A stretch of DNA of 64,000 nucleotides from Vanilla planifolia (Eukaryota > Streptophyta > Magnoliopsida > Asparagales > Orchidaceae). Positions 50,201 through 62,978 of this stretch are shown piece after piece. A program made the translations under genes and the position numbers. Below the pieces are notes generated by a model. The model saw only the letters and a program-made list of their open reading frames with translations. It had not been told where the DNA came from and did no database searches. Numbering within the stretch: position 1 is the stretch's first letter; each line of letters begins with the position of its first letter. The stretch covers positions 14,925,107 to 14,989,106 of the forward strand of contig CM043877.1 of NCBI GenBank assembly GCA_023846275.1, in the 5' to 3' direction.

Positions 50201-53200
50201 AGCATAGTCCATGTTTAAAATGCTATAAAATGTCAAAATCCTCAACGATGATACATGTCATATGTTGAAAACGAAAAAAATAGACTATGAAGTTTAATAC
50301 TTTTCTTATGAATTGACCTTGCATTTAAGTTCCAAAAGTTTTCTGAAGAAGCAAACAAAACATCAACTTTGATATTGATCTTGAAAAGGGAACCCCTTTA
50401 AAACTTTTGGATTTGTCAAATGCTACATAGTTGGTATCTAAACTAAGCATTACAAAACTACTAAACTATAACAATAGCTCAATATTTAAAAAACTAATAG
50501 AAACATTTTCATCACATACGTTTATCCTTCTTTATAAAACACAAAAGAAAATTATTTCTTATCATCGTTATATGAATAATCGATGAATAAAAATTTAAGA
50601 TTCTTACACATGTTGCTTGTCTCATTGGTGCATAAGCAACCTTAATCATGATGCTAACTACAAGTTGCTTTGTCTAGTTTTCCTCAAATTTTTCTTGACC
50701 TTAGCAAAATGATTGCATATGTTAGACATAATGTTACATTTACACTTGCATGGAAGGGAAGTATTCACCATTATTCAAATATTTACAACTTCCCTGACCA
50801 TTTCTATTCACACCAACATTCAAATAAACCGTTTGTGTGATTTTACATCACAATACCAACTATTATATCCCACTAAACAAGCATCCTAAATCAACAAGCA
50901 CTAAAACCATTTCACCAAATCAAAAATTGAGACATTGAGTGTATATACCCAAAGTAGTTGATGTTGGTGTAAGCAAACCAAGAATTAATGAAGAATTGGC
51001 CAGAGTTGTTTAAGGCAGCACAGGATGCTACATCCAAGAGAAACTTGAATGCAATCAAGCATCCCCTTTAGTGAACATAATAAGAGAAGAGAGAAAACAA
51101 TGTGGTTGGAGAAGTAAAGAAGGGCTTTAAAGAAGAAGCAAGGGTATGCAGAGAATCAATGACAAAAGAAAACCCAAGTACTTTAGAAAAGAAAACCAAG
51201 CTCATTAACCAATCAAACAACTAATTTCATTAGTCAAACACTAGAAAGAACTCATTGTTGATGTGTAGAAATTTTGCTTGGCTCCTAGATATTCTCCTGT
51301 GCTATTGCATGAAACGAATCTCATGGTCCATATTAAACCTAGTATAATCATGTTAAACAATAAAGGAATGAAATTGGCTTGAAGCAATTTGGACCAGCCC
51401 AGCCAAATCAGCATAGCATGCCTTCCTCCAAATTAACAGAGGAAGATAGCTTCTTCCTAATCAAAAACGAGGTAAGGGAATAAATTCCAGTCCGCCCTCA
51501 AGCCACAATCAAACTCTTGTGCCTAGGCCTACATATTATCTCAAAGAAAGCAAGAAAAGAAGTACACTTGACCATGCCGATCAACTCCACTTTCACTTTA
51601 TTTTATTGATGTCACTTCTTCTCCGACTAGAATAAGAAAGAAAAGAAGGAATAAAAGAAAGCATAGGCTTGTTGGTTTAAATAAACACCTCATAGGGCCT
51701 TAGCAGATCTTGCTCTATGGTGAACTCAATAGCTTCCCATTAATAGTTCTATTGACTGATGAAGAGCCCCCGCTCTCCATCCCATACCGCCTTAGTAATT
51801 GAGAAGGAGGTGCAAAAATCTCCCATTCCACTTGCTCTTCCTCCCCGCACCCTCTCAAAACTCTAACGGCCTCTTTCCCCATCTCCTTCCTTCCCCAAAC
51901 TAGAAACATTGCTTGGAGCTGCTGCACTTCCTCATTCTCCTCCCTCGTTCATAGTCAACAAAAACCTAAAGGAAATTGACACGATCTCCTTTCTCTTCAT
52001 TGTCACCATTGTCATTAGTGCCTCTTCCTTGATTACAATTGCCATCGAGCTGCTGCCCAAAACCATTAATGCTATCACAGCCACTGTTCCCCATTTCCTC
52101 TCCTCTCTGATAAGAACATTGTCGTATCTTGTTGTAGGTACTTCCTCCTTCCCATCCTCCCTCCCCTCTAGCATGTGTCAAAAGCTTCTATTTTTCCCCA
52201 TTTTAATTTCTTAATAATATAAAACTAATTTTATTTTGATAACCATGTTATGTAGCTGTTACAACAGTTGTTCGGTATTGCTTAATTAAATCATAAATGT
52301 TAGAAGATTAGTACCTGTATAAATAATTTAATAATTTCACAAATTCTATCTTTTAATATGGAAGATTAACACTTGCATACATAAAATGGAATTTCCCCTA
52401 TAATATGATTAAAGTCAGTTCCCAAATTTGATTTATTCACGTAAAAATAAAAAGCATCAATATTTCTCTATTTTGCATACACCTTTGAAGAAAACATTAC
52501 TAATTAAATAGAAAAATATGAGTTTCACTAATAAAGAATATATATACTAAATTAGAACAAGGGATAAAGCTAAGATAACACTGAAATAGTCATAGAAGTC
52601 AAATTGGAAAAACACCAAGTGCACAAAACAAATAAAATAGATCATTGCAAGATGTTACAATTAAAATAAGTTTAAAGTGAGCAATTCAAGTGGAATTCAA
52701 TAAAATATTTAAAAAGCTTGTCTACAATTTGATAAACACAAAATATTAAATGCAGTTTACAGAGCATTCATTTGGCTCTTTTAATTTTATGCAAACATTC
52801 ATTGATCCTAAATGGCATCCCTTAAGTGATAGAAATTATTTCAAGAGTTAGAAATTACCCAGGTAGTGTAACAAGATTCTTTTCAGATGGCGCCCATTGC
52901 TTGAAGGCCTCCAGAGAAAAACCGCCGCTAATCATCCCAGGAGTTGCAAAAAGAACACAAGGCCCAGGTGCATTTAGAAGGGAACGATCAAAAGGGCAGA
53001 CTGCAAGAAGAAAAAACAAAGACGAATTAAACCTAGCCAGACAAAAATTAGATGCACAAGAAATGGCAACAAATATAAATAGTTTCCATATTAATCTTGT
53101 AAAAACTACTTAAAAAGAATCACTGCACAAATCCCCGCATTTAAGAACCAAGCTGCCAAAATTTTGTTCTAGTATCAAACGTCATTGTGCAGCTTGTCTA

Positions 53201-56200
53201 CAATGAATACGGAATATATAAGAGTTATTATGATGAATTACAAGCCCTATAATTAAGATGAAATATTCATATATATTTTTGGACAACAAAGTACTAATAT
53301 AAAAGAATAATTCTTTATATGTTATGTACAATTTCAAGAACAAAAACATGTGATTAATGAGATTCCAAGCAACTACTGATTAAAAATAACTACTTCAAAA
53401 AAGAAGGCACATCTACAGGCTTCAACGTTTTAGAACATGTAAGAGTATATGACATATATTCTAAATTATGGATTCACAAGAGAACACCCAACTCTCAAGC
53501 TAGTGATAGACAGAACTCCAAAAAACTACTCACTTAGTTTTAGATGATTTTTAAAGCCAAGGATATAACAATTTGACTAAGAGTGATATAGTTCAAAATT
53601 GAGGTAAAAAAATCAATAATTACTAATTACAATAAAAAAAGATAAACATTCTAGATTTTCTTCAGAAGGATTTTTCAACAAATTATGATGTAGGATAATG
53701 TTGGGAAAAAAAAATAGAGGTAAGAGCTTTCAGGTAGTATCCAATGATGTAAACATTTTCAAAAGTTCCAAGACATCCAGATGTTATGGCATCAAATCTC
53801 TAATCACAGAATTACTATGCAAACTATTGAGGCAACATTAATTTAAGTTATGAACAAATGATTATGCCTGTGAGAATTCCCAGTAAAACAAGCAAACTCA
53901 ACAATACAACAACGTAAATTTCTTGGAACTTAAAAAGCCACTTTTAGTGTAGCAGAAATAAAAATAACAAATCTCATGGATTCTTGAAGGAAACAATTCT
54001 CCATGGACCTCATTAAGTTCTAATTCTGTGAAGTTTTTTAAAAAGCATTTGTATTATGTTCTTATTCCTGCTTTCCTATTAGCAAATAGATATGAACCCT
54101 CTTGACTCAAACCTTAACGCCTTCTAGTATCAAGGAACCCAGCACTTGATAAAAGACATTAAACAAACAGAGAAGACATGTTCTGTGATGTCCAAAGAGA
54201 TTAGCAACATGCCAAGTTCAGTGTAAGAACATGGTCAGGAGTGCATCTCAAATCTGATTCCAAACTAACTTTAATCCAACTCCATCTCATCCTACTAAGA
54301 ATGGAAATAGGTCAAAGCATGATGACGAGATGTCCCCGGCTAAATCCTTAAATATCCTATTCATTTGATTAGGCATTATATCTCTTAAAAGCATCTTGCT
54401 ACAAGAAGTCGGACAACAAAAAATAATTGTTTTAATAGTCCAGGCAGAAGATGTACAAAATAAAACGCATAAGAATTATGAACTGAGAACAACCATGTTT
54501 GAAGTCAAAAGCATTGTGCCTCCCATAGGTTTCCTTGATCTTTTGACTAGTCCATCCAATAAGCATTTTGTAGTACATATTTGCTTGAATTGTTAAACCT
54601 AAAAAAAATGCCAATTAGCCAAAGGTAAGTACCTGTGAAATTATAAGACAAGAACAAAGCTAAAATACTCTATAAACTCTTCACCAATAAAATGAGGATC
54701 ACTTCCTACCATCTATTTTCTTGGAAATAGATTATATGCAAACATATAGAAAAACTATAGCCTTAAATGGAACACAAAGCACAACTTATTCCCAAAAAAA
54801 TAGCATTATTGCAGCAGACATGTTTCTATACATTTAAACATAGACTTGAAATACTGAGTGATTTTGAAGTTGTATTTACAAAAGTAAAATGTCTTAAAAG
54901 GCACATGATCATCTCAAATGGACTAAACCCTATCATTCTTATTCGAACAAAGCGATCCTTTCACGTAACTCATTGCTCTTTAAAAATACAATCCCACATA
55001 AGAGAAGTTAATAATATAAAAGCTAAAAGAATCTTATACGCGCGCACGCAAGCAAGCAAACAAGCGCGCGCGCGCACACACACACACATATATGTATACA
55101 AAACAAATACATATCTAAATGGATAAAAAAATATAAAAATATTATTATTTATATATTTAATTTATTTATTATTCAAAAATATATAAAATAAAAAATATTT
55201 ATATTTCTACAATAGATATATACATATATTACATTTATAGCATATTTATAGAATAAAATATAATTAATATTAAATGTAAAATCATAAATATAATATAAAA
55301 TATTTAAAAAATACTCATCTTATAAATAAAGAGTTTATAATATATATATAGTATATTTGAATTATTTTATATGTATTATATTATTTAAAAATATTTATAT
55401 ATATTTATAAACATATATATATTTATAATCGTATATATTGTATATATCACATAAAATAATTATCCATCTTTGATGGTGATATGCTACAATGAAGGTTGAT
55501 AATGAATATTAACAAATAAACTTAAAAAAAAAATATTAGTTGATTATGAGTATTTAATATTATATATCTTGACTTATTGTTGCTTATATTTGTATTACAA
55601 TAACCAACATATATTCTTTTTTAATTTATTATAATATTTTATTAATTTATTTTTATTTTATATAATATTGTCTAACATATAATAACAATTACCAACACCT
55701 AGCAAAACCACGTCAGCCAACTAAGACTTCCTCTTAATTGACCAACATTATCACTTGATTGATCAACGACAACGTCAAACTACATATTCTCATAAATAGT
55801 TTATCAACTCTACAATTACTAATTTAATCGTAAAATATTTTTTTAAAAAAATTCACAAATTGAGAACCAATAGCATGTGAGCAAGAAGCAAGATAAATGA
55901 AACATATACCTACAAATTTGATTCCATTAGAAAAGCTAAGAAATGTATACATGCTCCACTAAGAAACGTATACCTACAAATTTGAAGAAAAACAACAATC
56001 TATTGGAACCGCTAATATGATAAATGAAACTTTGCTACTTCAACTTAGAAACAAAATTCACTTTGTAAAAGCAATTTATTTGAGAAGTTTTATAATTATG
56101 ACACAAATTGCATTCCAATTTAGGGTGGAGTAAATGTTCTCATTCCATAATAAAAATGAGAAAGATGATAAATGTAATAGCATAAGCACAGAACCTAATA

Positions 56201-59200
56201 ATCAAGGCAACAACATCACATCCTTATTATATTGATTTTGTCTAGATGCAATCCAAAACAAGAAGGAAAAAACTCTAGATCTATACTCGATTTTAGAAAA
56301 ATAAAATATGGTAATTAAATTAACAACCCTTCTTTATCTTAAAGGTAAACAATTTGACCAGCATTAACCACCTCTAAATTCGAGAAATAATCCATTTGAA
56401 TTGCTGGCAACAACTCTTGAAACTTATTATTGATGCGAAAAATAGATTCGAGAAATTTAAACAAAACCTTACTTAGGACAACAACAAGGAAGCTCAAATG
56501 GACAAAATTCCCAAATTGGTTTGAAATAAGATTGTAGCACACCTTTAGGACAAGTTGGCATAATACGACGAAGTTCCACTATTGTCTCATTGATGTTAAA
56601 TACAACGTTATTGATATTAAAATGGTATGGTAGGATGTGACAACAACTCGGCCAGGATTAGCAATGACTCGATTGGGATCGACAGTGACTCGGCCGAGAT
56701 CGGTGGCGAATTGGCCGGGATTGGCCACTAATTGGCAGGGATCAGGACGAATCGGTCGGATCGGCGGCGAATCGATCGGGATCGACATGAATCGACTAGA
56801 TCGGCAACAAATCAGCTGGATCGGCAACGAATCAGACAAATCGGCGACGAATCATCCTGATTGACGGCGAATTGGCCGGATCAATGGCAAATCGACCGAG
56901 ATCTGTGATGTATCGACTGGATCAACAGCGAATCAACTGGATCGAAGGCAAATCGAGGGCGTATCGGTCTGGATCGAAGGAGGATCGGTAGGATCAGTGG
57001 CAAACCGGCTAGAATTGGTCTTGAATCGCCTAGGATCAATGTCAAGTCAACTTGGTTGCGCCGGCGAGTCGGCAGAGCGAGCTCGAGCTAGCACGGGCTA
57101 GCGTAGGTCAACTCAGGTAGGCGCGAGCTGACTCGAGTATGCCTGGGCCTGTTCAGGTGAGCGTGAGCTAACGCAGGTCAGCATGGGTCATTGTTAGTCA
57201 ACGTGGGTTGTTGTGGATCGACACAGGAGTGCAGGTCGATGCAGGTTGTTATGCGTCTACACGGGTCGAAGCGTGTCAGCACAGGTCAGAGCAGGTCGGA
57301 GAGTCAACGCAATTCGGTAGGTCAATGTGGATCGGCACGGATTAGCTAGTCAACGCAGTTCGGCGGGTCAATGCGAGCTGATTTGGGAAGCTTTTTAAAA
57401 GCCGCAGCCAAACACAATAAATCCCAAATTTTCCTGTTCGTTTTGTCGACAGTCGAGAAGAGAGATTGCGGTGGCGGCTCGGGAAGCGTTTCGTCTGGCG
57501 ATCGGTCTCTGGCAACAACTGCGAATGTTCCAACCGCACTGGAATGGCTTCCCGAAGCTACTCCTTTCTCTCTCTCTCTCTCTGTTTCTACTGCTTTGGT
57601 TACTCGGGTCCTTCCTTCTTTCCCCTTTGCAGTCGATGGTAGGGGGTTTTTATAATGGTGCTCACTAAGACCACGTGGTGGCTTTCCCAGGGAATCCAAC
57701 AAGTGCATTAGGTCTTTCGCACTAATTTTATTTATTTATTTATTTATTTTTGAGATATTTTTTGTATCTTCACTTATATATACATCTTATGTGGGATAAG
57801 GGTACGATACAAAAACACAAATACCAAAACAACGTAGCATAGATATAACAATACAACCAATGTTAAAAAAAGGTAGAATATGTGTTATTGGATATGAAAT
57901 TAAGATATAACAAAGATAATTAAATGCAAATAATTAAAAAATCATGATTGCATACAAAAAGGTATAACTCATCTAGTAGAGTACTTGTTTTTTCTAAAGA
58001 CTGCATAAAATCTCATATCTTATTTGAGATTATATCCAATGATTTATAAATTTGAAAACCAAAATCATTAGAACCAAATCATCATCACCAATAATATAAT
58101 ATAATTATAAATTTTAAAATTTTCTACAAAATGAATTCTAAATAAGTTGTTATAGTTTAATGGTTGTTGCAACTTGTCCTCACAAGTTTCAAAAATAGCT
58201 AAACACCTAGTTTCCACAATTTGTCATACATCACAAGTGGTCCAAGTGGGTGAAGCAACATTAGATTACTAGTGAAATTTCTTATTTTTCATTACCATGT
58301 TTTTTTCATAATCTTACCTCAATCTTCACAAGCTATTGAAACCTCATGCCCTAAATACATCGCAGCAGTACCAAAGGATCACATTGACAACATTGTCCTC
58401 ATTGAGGAAGGTTGTGCAAGAACAGGGGTTTCTATATGTCCATTGCATGTAGCTCCTCACCACCTTCTATGGTAAGCCTCAAGCATCCGAAGCTTTGGCC
58501 TACCGATATTATTTTCTTGTTTCGTCTTAGATGTATCCCTTTTTTTTATTTGAACAATTATTATGCTAAATCAAATTTGTATACTTTTAGGATTTATTAT
58601 TATGATGGTAACGATTAAACTTAATGCCGACCCCTATTTTTATGCTTTATTTGACATCGAAGATTTTGCACTGCTAAAATATGGAAGCTAATCCGTGCGT
58701 AAAGTCAAAAGTTAAGAGACTATTATTTGGAGTGCATCTGTAAGGAAAGTGCAAATTAAAGGCTATAAAGCCATCCTTGATACATAAGGCCGGTTTTAAA
58801 TGAAAAAGGATGCAGGGTTGAAGTAGGAGATGGTGATAATCAAGCAAATGGTGATGATATTCAAATTACTTCAAAGAGAGCTTAGATGATGGAGTGGGGT
58901 GTAACGATGCAAACCACATCCCACAACTTTCACCTGCTTTTCATCTCTCAAGCTCCATTTGTTGTTCCTGATGTCCATTGGCACTTCTTTGGAGGTTATT
59001 TTGGAGCCCATGTGCCTAGCTATATGTGCAGTATTCCCTCATCTATTATTTACAGCAGTTGTTTTAGAATATCGGACCACCAGCTTGTACTTTTTACATA
59101 TCCCTAGGCAATCTCTGTGATGAAAGTTTTTTTGAGATAGCAGTCTCAAACACAACCAATTGCAAGCTTTCACCTTGCAATTCTTTTTCCAACTTATTTT

Positions 59201-62200
59201 ACATTGTTTTCTGTTTTCTCTCCCTCCAATAGAAGTTTTATAGGTTTTCTCACGATCCTAGAGGATGTCTCTCAAGAGCATTGCCAACAAATGTAACATT
59301 GATTGGGCAACTCATCAAAGCAGATGTCAAGGCCACTCTTCTAGTCAATGTGAACCAAATGGCTACTGATTTTGCCAACTAAGTTGTCCTTTGCGGGATT
59401 CAGATCTCTCACGTCCTCACAGAAGACAATGTCATGATTGGACGGCAAACTTTGTTATATCTTCTTATTGTATATGGGTTAGAGGAATGTCCTCATCTAT
59501 TGTTTTGGCATTATCTCATATGATGACAACTTGTTTGAACCAACTTAAAATTTATTAACATAAAGTCTCGGCTAATCTTTCAGATAAAAAAATAAGGATT
59601 CTAGTAAAAAGAAGCCTTCATTCAAATTTAAGTGTTTTTTTGGACTGTCATCCCTAACTTCAAGGAGGTTGTGGTTATTGTGTGATCTCCCCCCAATCCA
59701 AGACTCCCATATTTAGGCTCTTGAGAAAGCTTGGATGGGATTAGGATGCTCTTAAGCATTGGAAGGGGGATGACCTACACTAGATGTCTAAAACTTTGTA
59801 GAAGAAAAATGAGGACCTGATTGTTATTCATAACAAAATCTTTGGCAACTCGATGGATGCTCATATTCTTGATCAAGTGCAAAGGTGCAGAGAAGGCCTT
59901 ATTAAAAAAATAAACTAAATTCTCTTGTGTGGCTCAACACTCTAAGGTGCATTGGCTTCATCAAACAAAAGATAATCATGATTTCTTATATAATAGAATA
60001 TGCAGTTAGAAGAACCATAATTTCTTGAGACTTCACAATGAAATTGAAGGCATATATCCAGCCATGATCTCCTTGCAAGATGTGTGGAGGACCACTTCTC
60101 TACTAAGTATAGCCAACCTCACCTTCCCATTCAACTTAATTCCCTTATTGGTCAAACTCTTTTGATGAACATCACTATTATTTTGGTCAAGGAAATCGAG
60201 ATAGATGAAATCCTTCAAGTCACTAAGCATGCCCAAAGGAATAAATCATCTACCACCAATGGCTTCACTGTTGAATTCTTTATTTCTTTTTGGCTAATAT
60301 TTGTGTTTATTTCCTAAGAGCTATCGCCCATGCTTTTGCTACCTACAAGTTGCCTAAGAATATCAAACTATGGTCATTGCCTTCATTCCCAAAATATCCA
60401 ACATGCTTTCCATTAATGATTATCATCCAATTTCTGCTTATAACATACAGTACTAGCAAAGATCCTAGTCATTAAAGTGCAATCTATCTTACTCATAATT
60501 GCTCATGTGTCCCAAGTCACATTCATTCATCGGAGGCATCTAGCCAATAATATTCGTTTAGCAAAGGAGCTTGCTAGCAAGTTTAACTTATCTTTTGGCA
60601 GTATTTATGTGCTAAGATAGATATATTCAAAACCTTTGATTCACAAATTCTTCTCGAAAGGTTTTCCCTCAATGTTTATAATTTCAATTAGGATGTGTAC
60701 TTTCCAAGTGAAGTTCTTTGTTCTAATGGATGGAATCATCAAGGGATAGTTCAATTCTTAAATTGGACATCGCCATGGATGCTCGCATCTCTCTTCATGT
60801 TTGCTATTATTATGGATTCCATCTCACGTGACCTTGAAAGGTTCTACAAAGGTAACATGTTTAAGTGCATCAAGACGAGGAGCATTATTAGTTCACACTT
60901 ATCATTCGTTGATGATTTGTTTGTTTTCAAGGCAGCTAAGAAAAAGATGATCTTTCTCTATATAGGGCTTTGAGCAACCTACAAACAAAACTTGGTCTCA
61001 AAATCAATAAGAATAAAAGCTCAATTGTCCTTTTGTAAGAGGTTCAAGATAGAGGAGGTTCAAGATAGAGGTTCTTGGCCACCTATGCAAGTTTTTTGAT
61101 TGGGCCCTCTTTATTACTTATCTTGACCTCCCTATCCCTTAAAAGAAAATTAATACTAATGGCTACACTTTGATCCATAATATTTGAAGAAAAATCAACA
61201 ACTGGAGAAACTGACTTCTCTCCCTTGCAGCTAGGTTCCAATTGCTTAAACCATAATCTAAAACAAGCTGCACTTTTGGTATCAAGCGTTCTCCACATCA
61301 AAGGTTTTCCACATGAAGATTGACAACATGTGTGCCCATTTTGTGATTTATAGTGACATCGAATGTAACTGAACTATTGTTGCTTATCAAAATATTTGTA
61401 TTCCCATGAACCTTGGTGTCTGTGATGCACCTAATGCCCTAAAAACCAACAATGCCCATATCTTGTAAAAGAGTATGTCATTTGATAGTCTTTGAGCTAG
61501 TTTAATGTGTGTTAAGTACCTTAGTGGTTATAAATTTTGGAGCTTTCAGGTAAGAAGGGATTCTAGAAGTTAATTTCAACAACCCACAATCTTTAAGCCA
61601 TATTAAATGATTCCCTTGGAAATGACACTATTAGGAGAATAGACAAGCATCTTTGAACTTTTAGTTCAATATATGTCATCCTCTTCTGCAGCATAACATC
61701 TCCAAACTTTATCAACTTCATTTTGCTCAATAAGTGTAACTTGGTTTAGAGTCTATATGTGCCTGGTAGTTTGAGGATAATCAAGCTTTGTAATTTTCTA
61801 ATTGCTTTAGTTTTTGGGCCACACTTTTCTTGCCTCATTCATAATTCTTGTGCAGAATCTCATGAGCACCTATTCTTTCACTACAAATATTACAAGTAGA
61901 TCCTTAAAAGGCTAATTTTGCACATTGCTCGCATATGTTCACCTTGTACCCTTCCTTTTATCATTACCTTTCTTATTGCTAAGCAAATGCCTCTAATGTG
62001 AACATGATAATCTTGGGTTTCTCTTGTCAAGAAAATTTGGAAGGAGATAAAAAATAGATTTTAGAACCATGGATATTTCGTGGCAAATTATCCGTGCTTA
62101 GATCAAGTTTGATATTCTTACCATTCTTCAATAAAGTCTCCTTCACACCTTCATGCCTAGTTGTTTCTCTTAGCAACTCTTAATGTTTTGAGCACTCAAA

Positions 62201-62765
62201 CTTCTTGCGTTTCGTTCATTGTCTCGTCACATAGAAGATGGTGGGTTTTTGCTCATGTATTATGTTCTTGTCTTTTGGAGTGTTTATTCAAACTTTTTAG
62301 AAGATTATTGCATATTATATCATTTATCTTATTTTTTCTATGTTGGTCTTAACATTATAACAATCTTCTTGAGAAACAAAGCTTTTTTCTTTAACACCAC
62401 ATTTTTTGTATTTTTTTATAGTAATATATTGTACAACTTTCTTATGTTCCTTCAAAAAGAAAAAAAATAAATTGGCAATATTTATGTAAAATAATTAACC
62501 CTATAAATATAAATAATCATAAAATCCTAAACTCTATAGATAAACATATATGTGTGTGAATATATGCATATATAGTATATGATAAGTTTCTTTCATCATG
62601 TTAAGGTTGTTAAGTTATATTGTCTTCTGAACCAATTATGTAGACAATAGCATTATTGGATATAAAAGCTCTTCAAAATCTAGCAATGAACATACCAGCC
62701 GAAAAATAAATAGGGGCCTCCAAGTTCATACGCTCCCAATAATCATCCAACAAAATACAGAGTTC
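44216..62765 (-). CDS. CPSF73-II: CPSF73-II (CPSF3-II), beta-CASP RNA endonuclease, C-terminal two-thirds
   Basis: Plant CPSF73-II, the close relative of metazoan INTS11, belongs to the nuclear metallo-beta-lactamase/beta-CASP endonucleases that cut RNA 3' ends. Five exons are visible: 62765-62696, 54598-54494, 53000-52859, 47860-47764 and 45022-44216, with phases 1, 1, 2 and 0 matching at every junction, giving 406 residues. In order: [26 protein letters not shown], the beta-CASP core [34 protein letters not shown], then [19 protein letters not shown] (motif B His) and VHGEKPKM (motif C His), followed by the family C-terminal domain. The family is about 600 residues long. The missing 200 or so, with the HxHxDH zinc site, must lie right of 64000, since nothing more is found from 62766 to 64000. 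The exon 1-to-2 intron here is 8.1 kb and holds a LINE and a minisatellite. I see no disabling change. Confidence 0.93.
45023..47763 (-). other. Last intron of CPSF73-II (2.7 kb)
   Basis: Donor GTTTGT at 47763, acceptor TTGCAG before 45022. It contains an imperfect direct repeat: the block at about 45245-45420 ('gaatgatgataaag', 'caaggat', 'aggttaaggtcaaaac', 'gagcaagt') resembles the one at about 45890-46060 about 645 bp later. Otherwise AT-rich. Confidence 0.7.
47861..52858 (-). other. CPSF73-II intron (5.0 kb)
   Basis: Donor GTAATT at 52858, acceptor TTTTTGCAG before 47860. Mostly AT-rich; 49790-49840 has short CT and GT runs. A less AT-rich stretch at 51000-52200 has an open plus-strand frame (listed separately) and may be an old insertion. 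Confidence 0.7.
51909..52214 (+). other. Short hydrophobic open frame, unassigned
   Basis: A 101-codon plus-strand frame with two likely membrane-spanning stretches ([22 protein letters not shown] and a later Leu/Ile/Val-rich one). I recognise no family. It lies inside a CPSF73-II intron on the opposite strand, in CT-rich DNA that naturally encodes hydrophobic residues. It is probably not a gene; a fragment of a captured gene or decayed element is possible. Confidence 0.2.
53001..54493 (-). other. CPSF73-II intron (1.5 kb)
   Basis: Donor GTTGTT at 54493, acceptor CTTGCAG before 53000. AT-rich and without recognised repeats. Confidence 0.75.
55038..55100. repeat. Compound (CG/CA)n microsatellite
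   Basis: Alternating purine-pyrimidine runs: 'cgcgcgcacg', an 'agcaagcaa' interruption, then (GC)n and (CA)n leading into 'tatatgtata'. Rare CpG-rich alternation in an AT-rich genome; it is in a CPSF73-II intron. Confidence 0.9.
55110..56630. other. AT-rich part of the 8.1 kb CPSF73-II intron
   Basis: Extremely AT-rich to about 55680, with many 'tatata' runs, then mixed AT-rich DNA. No coding domain seen. Confidence 0.45.
56637..57365. repeat. GC-rich degenerate minisatellite, unit about 17-21 bp
   Basis: From 56640 to about 57050 the motif 'gatcggcgacgaatcg' recurs with variants every 17-21 bp, over 20 times. From 57050 to 57365 it shifts to a related shorter pattern built on 'gtcagcacaggtc' and 'ggtcgacgcaggt'. 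Frames through it are repeats of the unit, not genes. It lies in a CPSF73-II intron. Confidence 0.75.
57366..57710. other. GC-rich, exon-like block beside the minisatellite
   Basis: Open frames exist on both strands (plus 57371-57655, minus 57708-57346), with a CT microsatellite at about 57569-57588 and, on the minus strand, a TATA-like 'attataaaaaccccc' near 57645-57657. It looks like a plant promoter or leader, or a segment of a repeat element. No protein family recognised. Confidence 0.3.
57727..57750. repeat. (TTTA)n microsatellite
   Basis: About six ATTT units in a row. Confidence 0.9.
57751..59599. other. Intron DNA between the GC-rich block and the LINE
   Basis: AT-rich to about 58270, then mixed. 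Short open frames at 58272-59107 match nothing I recognise. The right part could be the 5' region of the LINE that follows. Confidence 0.35.
59600..62472 (+). mobile_element. Decayed L1-type LINE, antisense inside CPSF73-II
   Basis: Plus-strand order of relics: 'FKFKCFFGL...FKEVV' (about 59620-59680, the end of the endonuclease region and the linker), the WLQ/FFHN-like linker (59940-60060), 'VTEEEI..A'-like and 'NGFTVEFF' (60190-60290, the family's GPDGF motif), '[11 protein letters not shown]' (60350-60390), the catalytic FVDDL box (60905-60920, in the frame 60695-60973), and a zinc-knuckle zf-RVT segment with '[12 protein letters not shown]' (61860-61900). It ends in an A-rich tail at 62455-62470. 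Frames are interrupted many times. The 5' end is unclear. Confidence 0.75.
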
Positions 62766-62978
62766 CTGCAAAATAAAACAATAAAACATTGCCCAAAAAA
62801 CTAAGAATTCAAGGTCACCAATAACAAAAAGTATGCAATGTCATTGTCAATCCTTGTCAAGTTGCCAATTAACCACCTTAAGAACTTGACCAGAAAATTT
62901 TTACACCTAAGCTCTAAAAAACAAAAACATGCTATCATGAAGCAAAATGCAAATAACATAATGAATTTTTCTTTGCTA

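Noticed and set aside
56579-56864. Frames on both strands over the minisatellite
   Set aside because: The peptides simply repeat the DNA unit.
56637-57365. CRISPR-like array
   Set aside because: Units are degenerate and contiguous with no unique spacers, and this is a plant nuclear genome; it is a minisatellite.
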